From an uncultured Chloroflexota bacterium (GTDB lineage: Bacteria; Chloroflexota; Anaerolineae; Aggregatilineales; Phototrophicaceae), in contig CALJKV010000041.1 in assembly GCA_937974245.1 (NCBI GenBank), positions 1 to 19,090 of the forward strand: DNA of 19,090 nucleotides, read 5' to 3'. Positions 8,382 to 13,568 of this stretch are shown piece after piece. The first letter of the stretch is position 1; each line of letters opens with the position of its first letter. Under the pieces are notes generated by a model. The model worked only from the letters and a program-made list of their open reading frames with translations. It had not been told where the DNA came from and searched no databases. Made by a program: the position numbers and the translations under genes.

Positions 8382-9452
8382 ATGGCAAAGCAAACGAAGA
8401 AGAAGCAACAAGAAAACACCTCTGTCCTCAACGGCAACGGCGTTCTGACCGTCGGGCTGGACATTGGTTATGGTGTGGTGAAAGTCGTCACCGATGAAAG
8501 CTCATTCGGATTCCCATCGGTGATGGGTCATGCCCGTGAAATCAAATTCCAGCAGGAAACGATCCAGCAGAAGTATCCGGGCGACCAGATTACAGATGAT
8601 GAAGGCGAGTGGTTCGTAGGCGATCTGGCATTGGCACAGCTTCCACCCGGTGAACTACTGCGCTTGCGGGGACGGACTGCCAATGAAAAACGGATGGGCA
8701 ATGCCTTCCGTCTGCGTCTGGCAAAAGTGGCGATTGGCAAGTTGGTTCAAGGGGTGTGGGGTCGGGATGTTGTGCATCTGCGACTGAGTTCGGGTTTACC
8801 CGTCGATCACATGCGAGATGCGAATGAACTCAAAGAAGCTTTGCTCGGTCAACATCTCATCCAGACCGATGTCTGTGAGGTCATCGCCAATGTCACTGAA
8901 GTGCGAGTCATGCCCCAGCCATATGGTAGTGCGTATAGCCAGATGTTAACACCAGATGGAAACATCAATGTGCATCACACCTATATGCGAACGGGCATTG
9001 TTGATGTCGGAACCTACACCGTTGACATTGCCCTCGATGACGATGGTGAGTTTGTGGATTCGGAAAGCGGCAGTATCGAGGGTGGAGTCTACACTGCACA
9101 GGAAAGAATCAGCACCATGCTGGAACGAGATTACCGCGAGAAGATGCCCTATAAGATCGTTGAGCAGGTTTTGAGAACGGGGATTTTTACCGCCAGTGGT
9201 ACGCCTGTGGATTACAGCCGTGAGGTCGAAGATGCGCTCTCCCCTCTCCGCAGTGCGACGCTCGGTTTGATGAGTGAGAAGTGGCAACGTGGTACAACCG
9301 TCGATGTCATTTATTTATCGGGTGGTGGCGCAGAGCTGGTCTATGAGCAGGTCGTTGAAGCCTATCCGCAAACGAAATTAGTCCCACAGGCACAGATGGC
9401 GAATGCCAGAGGTTATCTCTACTACGCCAACTTTGCCCAACGCGAAGATTAG
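8382..9452 (+). CDS. ParM-type actin-like plasmid segregation protein
   Basis: The 356-residue protein has the actin-fold nucleotide motifs in order: phosphate 1 GLDIGYGVVKVV (about 25-36), phosphate 2 GIVDVGTYTVDIAL (about 205-218), and an adenosine-binding strand VIYLSGGGAELV (about 309-320). ParM-family proteins form filaments that push plasmid copies apart when bound to a ParR-centromere complex. The immediate downstream gene encodes a ParR-like protein, which supports a type II partition module. The start at 8382 (MAKQTKKK) is one choice; an in-frame ATG at 8340 has GGAAG nine bases upstream and would add 14 residues. It is transcribed divergently from the transfer block, with 138 bases between; I see no clear promoter or centromere repeats there. 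It could alternatively be an Alp-type actin. Confidence 0.85.
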   Translation: MAKQTKKKQQENTSVLNGNGVLTVGLDIGYGVVKVVTDESSFGFPSVMGHAREIKFQQETIQQKYPGDQITDDEGEWFVGDLALAQLPPGELLRLRGRTANEKRMGNAFRLRLAKVAIGKLVQGVWGRDVVHLRLSSGLPVDHMRDANELKEALLGQHLIQTDVCEVIANVTEVRVMPQPYGSAYSQMLTPDGNINVHHTYMRTGIVDVGTYTVDIALDDDGEFVDSESGSIEGGVYTAQERISTMLERDYREKMPYKIVEQVLRTGIFTASGTPVDYSREVEDALSPLRSATLGLMSEKWQRGTTVDVIYLSGGGAELVYEQVVEAYPQTKLVPQAQMANARGYLYYANFAQRED

Positions 9453-9461
9453 TTCTGGACG

Positions 9462-9506
9462 GGGGTTTTACAGAGTATGCCCGATGTGTATACCGCGTAA
9501 AACCCC
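9462..9506. repeat. Inverted repeat between parM-like and parR-like genes
   Basis: GGGGTTTTAC (9462-9471) is perfectly inverted as GTAAAACCCC (9497-9506). Inside it, separated by three bases on each side, GTAT and ATAC can pair, giving a 10+4 bp hairpin with an 11-base loop. No T-run follows and a ribosome-binding site comes directly after, so a terminator is unlikely. It may be a regulatory hairpin or a ParR-binding site. Confidence 0.6.
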
Positions 9507-9526
9507 TATATAAGGAAGGATGCAGT

Positions 9527-9946
9527 ATGCCGAAGAAGAAAAAGAGCAAACGCAGTTTCAAGCTGATTGCCTTTAAAGCCTACTACGATAGCGATCAAGA
9601 TATTCTCGACTGGTGGGAAGGCATTGAAGAAGGGGAACGCAGTGATGCCATGCGTGACCTCATCCGCGATCAATTGGGTGTCCGACGTAAACCGAAAGTA
9701 CCGATCATCGACCTGCCAGAACTGATGGAAGTGCGCCGCGATACGCTGTGGATCAAAGATGCATTGAATGATATGCCTGCCTATCTGGAGCGAGTCATCC
9801 AGCATGTAGCAAACAATGTTCAGCCGATTGCTGTAGGACAGAACCCGCCAAGAGCATCGCCGCAGGTGGTTGTACAGGATGATCCAGCCCTAACGGATGC
9901 CGAGAGCGAGCGTCGGACACGGCGCATGAAGCGTGCCACATGGTAG
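9527..9946 (+). CDS. ParR-like centromere-binding protein
   Basis: The 139-residue protein starts after AAGGAAGGATG, a good ribosome-binding sequence. A lysine-rich tip (MPKKKKSKRS) precedes a ribbon-helix-helix pattern at about residues 10-50: a strand FKLIAFKAYY, then helices DQDILDWWEGI and RSDAMRDLIRDQL. This pattern and the position 74 bases after a ParM-like gene match ParR proteins, which bind centromere repeats as dimers and cap the actin filament through a C-terminal segment. The rest is less ordered and ends in a basic tail (RRTRRMKRATW). The family is inferred from fold pattern and context; the sequence is too divergent to name a type member. Confidence 0.75.
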   Translation: MPKKKKSKRSFKLIAFKAYYDSDQDILDWWEGIEEGERSDAMRDLIRDQLGVRRKPKVPIIDLPELMEVRRDTLWIKDALNDMPAYLERVIQHVANNVQPIAVGQNPPRASPQVVVQDDPALTDAESERRTRRMKRATW

Positions 9947-9990
9947 CCCTTTCAACGTGTCCGACGATATGGACTGCTGGCGCATTCCAT

Positions 9991-10015
9991 CCCTGTTGGG
10001 TTGTGCCCAACAGGG
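9991..10015. repeat. Perfect 10-bp hairpin
   Basis: CCCTGTTGGG (9991-10000), loop TTGTG, then CCCAACAGGG (10006-10015). No T-run follows directly. It lies 45 bases after the ParR-like stop and could help end parMR transcription together with the next structure, or mark an origin. Confidence 0.7.
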
Positions 10016-10018
10016 TAC

Positions 10019-10080
10019 GGATTGAGGGGAGAACCGTCAGGTTCAATGGGAAATATTCCCCCCTCAATCCAGACGTTTTT
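10019..10080. repeat. Three-way-junction inverted repeat followed by a T-run
   Basis: An outer stem GGATTGAGGG (10019-10028) pairs with CCCTCAATCC (10061-10070). It encloses two separate hairpins: GAACC-GTCA-GGTTC (10031-10044) and GGGAA-ATA-TTCCC (10048-10060). A five-T run follows at 10076-10080, so it may act as a composite terminator on the plus strand. The nested layout is more elaborate than a normal terminator and would also suit a structured single-strand origin. The stretch from 10081 to 10213 is AT-rich and probably contains the transposase-downstream end of the IS110 element, but I cannot place the boundary. Confidence 0.55.
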
Positions 10081-10213
10081 AATTTGTCAAGAAGAAAGTG
10101 AGAAATTGGTGGAAATCCAATATAAAACGAAACAAAAACAATCAAAAAGCACGCTCTGGAACAAGCCACAGCGCGGGGATAAACAAGATGGGTTGAGTGA
10201 AGCAAACAGCCTG

Positions 10214-11419
10214 TCAGACGGCTTCAGCCAGTACGGGAAGCTGTCCTTTGCGCGACCGGTTGGCAACGTGCGTAGCTTCGTTGTAGTACTCGCCGCGTTG
10301 CCAGAGTGTCCAGACAATCTTCAACCAGCGGTTAGCGAGGTCACGGTTGGACCGCGCCCGCGATTTGCCACTGTTCAACTGCTGCTGGTAATAAGCCCTT
10401 GCCCAACCGGAATGACGGCGACTCTGGCGAGCGAAGTTATCGGCTGCCCGTCGCATCGGATGGGAACAGGCTTTGCGGAACTGTACCGAACGGCTTTTAC
10501 CGCTACGCCGAGTAACAGGAACCGTGCCAGCAAAGGCTTGCAGGGCATTAGCGGTTGGGAAACGGCTACGAGCATCACCAATCCACGCCAGCATCAAAGC
10601 AGCAGTGAGTGGTCCTTTCGTACCGGGAAAAGCCAGCCACCAATCGGTTTCGGGATGGCTTTTGAAGACCCGTTGAATCTGCCTGATGAGACTTTGCTTC
10701 TGGTGATGCAGGGTTCGCAACAGTGGGATGAGCAGTTGCACATGGGCGATATAGCCTGCTTCAACCGTGGCATGGGGCATGGGTGCCTGCAAGTGTTCAT
10801 AGATCAAATCCCGCTGTTTTCTCCCGTGCGTGTAACGCTGTTCATGAAAGAACTGTTCCAACTCGTCATAAGTCAAGGCTTCAGCATCTTTGGGACTGGG
10901 ATATTTTTCCAGAAACGCCAACGAGATGAGCGTATTCACCTTGGTAAAAAGTGTCAAAACAACGGGATAGTACTGCTGCAAGCTCATGATCATCTGGTTG
11001 GACAAGCGTCGCTGTTCGTTGAGTACACGGTCATAGGTGCGAGCAAGCTGTTTGAGATGCATGACAATCTTGCTTTGAGCGTTGTAGGGACGGCAGTCCG
11101 GGTCACCGAGCCGCAGCAAGTATGCCAGCAGAAAGGCATCGCCCTTGTCATCTTTGACGCGGGTCGGGCGGCGATACGCCAGGACATGTGGTGGTGTGAT
11201 GAACAGGTCATAGCCCTGGTGAACCAGCCAATCCACCAGCAAACCATCGGATCGTTCGATGTTGATACGAACGTCAGGCAGTGCTTGAAGAACAGCGTGA
11301 AGTTCGCTGAACCCCTTCATGTCATGCGAAATCACCAATTGGCTCAGAACACGTCCATCATCAGCCATGAGGCACAAGTCGTGCTTTTCAGTTGCCCAGT
11401 CGATGCCCAGGTAGTGCAT
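10214..11419 (-). CDS. IS110-family transposase (bridge-RNA-guided DEDD recombinase)
   Basis: The 401-residue protein begins MHYLGIDWAT after a strong GAGGAGG seven bases upstream. The N-terminal RuvC-like DEDD domain shows Asp7 (GIDWA), Glu55 (NIERS) and the KDDKGDAF motif (Asp91, Asp94). A helical middle leads to the C-terminal Tnp20 domain with FPGTKGPLTAALMLAWIGD and AGTVPVTRRSGKS, including the conserved serine region near 306. IS110 enzymes recombine DNA without terminal inverted repeats, guided by a bridge RNA encoded in a non-coding end. The long non-coding stretch lies upstream of this gene, as in the IS110 rather than the IS1111 subgroup. The frame is intact and full length, so the element may be active. 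A long plus-strand frame opposite it is a shadow. Confidence 0.94.
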   Translation of the reverse strand: MHYLGIDWATEKHDLCLMADDGRVLSQLVISHDMKGFSELHAVLQALPDVRINIERSDGLLVDWLVHQGYDLFITPPHVLAYRRPTRVKDDKGDAFLLAYLLRLGDPDCRPYNAQSKIVMHLKQLARTYDRVLNEQRRLSNQMIMSLQQYYPVVLTLFTKVNTLISLAFLEKYPSPKDAEALTYDELEQFFHEQRYTHGRKQRDLIYEHLQAPMPHATVEAGYIAHVQLLIPLLRTLHHQKQSLIRQIQRVFKSHPETDWWLAFPGTKGPLTAALMLAWIGDARSRFPTANALQAFAGTVPVTRRSGKSRSVQFRKACSHPMRRAADNFARQSRRHSGWARAYYQQQLNSGKSRARSNRDLANRWLKIVWTLWQRGEYYNEATHVANRSRKGQLPVLAEAV

Positions 11420-11469
11420 GAGAAAACCTCCTCGGTTAAGTGGCGAATAATGTCACACTGGACGCGGAT

Positions 11470-11749
11470 CGGCTGTGCGCTTGTTAGGGCACTCGTAGTG
11501 CAACGTTTTTATGACAGCCGCCACATCACAACGCCGGGGAACGGTCGAGGTCGATCCTCACGGGATTGCCAGCTAAGGGTTCTCTCCAACGTTGGCAGCG
11601 TGCTTCTGGAGTGTAGTACAGCAAGCACGTCTGCCACAGTGACTGACGCAGATGATGTGCGAGCAGGTGTTACCCTTTCGAGCGTGGACGGCATAGCCAT
11701 CCACCCCAAAAAGACCGTCGTACATCGTCCATCGCTCTTCAGGGTAACA
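11470..11749 (-). ncRNA. Candidate IS110 bridge RNA region
   Basis: The non-coding DNA upstream of the transposase contains three foldable domains. Nearest the gene, CGGCTGT (11470-11476) pairs with ACAGCCG (11514-11520), enclosing a hairpin GCACT-CGT-AGTGC (11489-11501) with 12 unpaired bases on each side; this stem/internal-loop/hairpin layout is how bridge-RNA guide loops look. Second, TGGCAG-CGTGCTT-CTG pairs back at 11619-11636 with single-base bulges (11593-11636). Third, TGTTACCCT (11668-11676) pairs with AGGGTAACA (11741-11749) around a further GAGCGTGGACG stem. RNA limits and guide sequences cannot be fixed without the empty target site. A sequence-specific promoter was not identified. 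Confidence 0.42.
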
Positions 11750-11750
11750 A

Positions 11751-11930
11751 AGCCAGCTAAATATGCTGGCTCTTCAACGCCAGAGGGGCTTGGTGCAGCG
11801 CAGTTTCGCGCTTGCACCCGTGCGGCGGTGTTAGGCACACGCCGCACCTGTCGAACTGGTTTACCAGTCCGACAGACCACACCCGCGATAGGTTTCGCGG
11901 TTTGTGGTGATGGTGTCTTCCGCAGGAAGA
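11751..11930. repeat. Block of six consecutive, unrelated hairpins
   Basis: Six inverted repeats follow one another: 11751-11771 (AGCCAGC/GCTGGCT), 11792-11818 (GGTGCAGCGC/GCGCtTGCACC), 11820-11847 (GTGCGGCG/CGCCGCAC), 11848-11875 (CTGTCG-a-ACTGGT pairing with ACCAGT-c-CGACAG), 11877-11907 (CCACA and CCGCGA arms), and 11916-11930 (TCTTCC-GCA-GGAAGA). The third and fourth abut with no gap. Sequences differ from hairpin to hairpin, so they are not copies of one repeat. The block ends 54 bases before the HU-like gene that starts the relaxase operon; it may be part of oriT, a single-strand origin, or a structured RNA. The stretch 11931-11984 carries only the ribosome-binding site. Confidence 0.6.
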
Positions 11931-11984
11931 CTTTGCAGATCGCTACGTGACTGCATGACACAAAAATCGAGCGAAGGAGCACAG

Positions 11985-12266
11985 ATGTATCACCGTGATG
12001 TGATCGCAAAAATCGCCAGACGATTGCCTCACCGCACCCAACGCGATGTAGCAGAGGTGGTCGAAATCCTGACCGAAGTCTGGTCAGAAGAACTATTGAA
12101 TGGAAAGGAAATCATCGTGCCAGATGTTGGGCGACTGAGTATTGAGGTGCAGGACATGCAAGCCGGTGGCGCACTGGGTAAATACGGACGACTGCGCCGG
12201 GTCTATGGACGTTTCCGTCCGACACCAGCTTTGAAGCAACAGATGCAGGAGGTGGAATTTGAGTAA
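11985..12266 (+). CDS. HU/IHF-like DNA-bending protein
   Basis: The 93-residue protein starts MYHRDVIAKIARR after AAGGAG at a normal distance; a frame running back to 11904 lacks a ribosome-binding site. The helical N-terminus (DVIAKIARRLP, VAEVVEILTEVWSEELLNG) and the strand KEIIVPDVGRLSIEV correspond to the HU/IHF core, and the basic end (YGRFRPTPALKQQM) to the closing RxYxRFxPxxxLK-type segment of the family. It heads a tight plus-strand operon with RHH, relaxase and primase genes. A plasmid-borne HU-like protein there most likely bends oriT or the replication origin. It is shorter in the arm region than typical HU, where I see no clear proline tip. Confidence 0.8.
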   Translation: MYHRDVIAKIARRLPHRTQRDVAEVVEILTEVWSEELLNGKEIIVPDVGRLSIEVQDMQAGGALGKYGRLRRVYGRFRPTPALKQQMQEVEFE

Positions 12267-12567
12267 ACACAAAAAACGAGATGGTTACAGCGAGCGCCTA
12301 TCGGTGAGTTTCACCGCCGAGCAGATGCGCCGATTGGAAGAAATTCTGCGTGTTCGTGCGCGTCAGGGCGAGATGCAACACAAAACGGATGTTATCCGCG
12401 ATGCTGTCAACCTGTATCTATCTCATCAAGATGATATTCCCGGAACACGGGCAGCCATCACACGCAAACTTGAAGGGCGATTGGATGCCGTCGAAGAGCA
12501 GCTTCAACGACAGAACGACCTGTTGGAAAAAATGGTTGGATTTTTCCGCAAGCGACGGGAGGCATAG
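12259..12567 (+). CDS. Ribbon-helix-helix protein, likely relaxosome accessory factor
   Basis: The 102-residue protein uses a TTG start at 12259. The start is supported by AGGAGGT five bases upstream, inside the end of the HU-like gene, which it overlaps by eight bases in another frame. A strand YSERLSVSFTAEQ and helices MRRLEEILRVRA and KTDVIRDAVNLYLSH form a ribbon-helix-helix fold at about residues 10-52. A heptad-like segment at about 70-95 (LDAVEEQLQRQNDLLEKMVGF) is a probable coiled coil. RHH proteins encoded directly before a relaxase are usually MobC/TraY-like oriT-binding factors that also repress their own operon. The relaxase follows after three bases. Confidence 0.78.
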   Translation: MSKHKKRDGYSERLSVSFTAEQMRRLEEILRVRARQGEMQHKTDVIRDAVNLYLSHQDDIPGTRAAITRKLEGRLDAVEEQLQRQNDLLEKMVGFFRKRREA

Positions 12568-12570
12568 AAT

Positions 12571-13482
12571 ATGGATCGCAAACAGATGTGTGTGACCAAT
12601 GTACGCTACAAGAAACCAACTCAGAATGAAACAAAGCGCATGAAGAACCTGCTGGGTTATCTGACATACCGCGACAGCCGCGATGACTATGTACCGCAGG
12701 TCAGCGGTGTCGAACGTTGGGTCGATCATGGTATGGGCAAATCGGTGACCCAGATTGCCGATACCTGTGAAGGCTACCAGAGCGATCACGTCCTGCTGTT
12801 CAGCCTTATCGTGAATCCCAATCCCGATTTAATCCGCATGGTTCCCCATGAGGAGCGCGAAGCCTTTGTGAAGCAATTGACCGAACGCACCGTTGAAGGC
12901 TTTTTCGATGCACGTGGGATTGATACAGGGGTTGAATATTCATATGTCACGCATCACCGAAATACCGACGGTGAGCAATCACCCAATCAGCATGATCCGC
13001 ATACCCACGTTGTCCTGCCAGGAACCTACTACGATGCCGATGAGGGACGACGCAAACCGCTATATTTCTCGCGTAATCGGGAGGTCAATCATATCGACCT
13101 GCTACACGACATCACACAGGAGCAGATGGCAGACCTCATGGACAGGTATGCAGGACGCAACTGGGAACAGCGTTACGACGACTTAACCTCAATCCGTGAA
13201 CAGCAGGAACAGATTGCCACTATAGAGGAAACACATGGCATGTGGGGCGGTGATCCTGTCTGGGCGGGTATCCGTCGCACGGATGAAAATACTAGCGCAG
13301 CAGGCTTTTACGGATTTTTCGAGAATCGTGAAGGACGCTTGAAACTGCAATTCCGTCCACTCATGCCTGACCTGGAACACAGTGAAGCGGAGAAAGCCGC
13401 TGAATATATGAAGGAAAGACTACAAGCAGACGCAAAAACCATCCAGCGTGATGAAGAACTACGTCCGACGATTGACTTTTAA
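12571..13482 (+). CDS. Short conjugative relaxase (HxH type, MOBP-like)
   Basis: The 303-residue protein starts at an ATG with GGGAGG eight bases upstream. Candidate nicking tyrosines Tyr30 and Tyr33 lie in LLGYLTYRD near the N-terminus. The metal-binding third motif appears as His129 in YVTHHRNTDG and His144/His146 in DPHTHVVLPG, the HxHxV pattern of MOBP/MOBV relaxases. Relaxases nick oriT, stay linked to the 5' end through tyrosine and lead the strand through the secretion channel. The protein is little more than the catalytic domain; there is no C-terminal helicase or primase part, but the next gene supplies these functions. Subfamily cannot be fixed by eye. Confidence 0.82.
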   Translation: MDRKQMCVTNVRYKKPTQNETKRMKNLLGYLTYRDSRDDYVPQVSGVERWVDHGMGKSVTQIADTCEGYQSDHVLLFSLIVNPNPDLIRMVPHEEREAFVKQLTERTVEGFFDARGIDTGVEYSYVTHHRNTDGEQSPNQHDPHTHVVLPGTYYDADEGRRKPLYFSRNREVNHIDLLHDITQEQMADLMDRYAGRNWEQRYDDLTSIREQQEQIATIEETHGMWGGDPVWAGIRRTDENTSAAGFYGFFENREGRLKLQFRPLMPDLEHSEAEKAAEYMKERLQADAKTIQRDEELRPTIDF

Positions 13483-13493
13483 CCATAAACGCA

Positions 13494-13545
13494 CACAGGA
13501 GCTGAAGGTGATCGCCGACGAAACGTTTCACCCCAAGCCCCTGTG
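13494..13545. repeat. Imperfect inverted repeat between relaxase and primase genes
   Basis: CACAGG-a-GCT (13494-13503) pairs with AGC-c-CCTGTG (13536-13545). After a symmetric three-base internal loop, GGTGA (13507-13511) pairs with TCACC (13528-13532), leaving a 16-base loop. No T-run follows. It may be a nick-site structure, a replication signal or a hairpin in the primase leader. Confidence 0.5.
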
Positions 13546-13568
13546 CACATAAAAGGAATACAAACAGT

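Noticed and set aside
11483..11836. Two GTTAGG(C/G) sites about 350 bp apart that resemble integron attC core sites
   Set aside because: The partner RYYYAAC core is poor, there is no integron integrase or cassette gene, and both sites fall inside other hairpins.
11751..11930. Reading the hairpin block as REP elements or a CRISPR array
   Set aside because: The stems do not share a common sequence and there are no evenly spaced identical repeats.
10001..11950. A 649-codon plus-strand frame across the IS110 region
   Set aside because: It lies opposite the transposase, has no recognisable domain and continues through hairpin DNA; the minus-strand protein has all family motifs.
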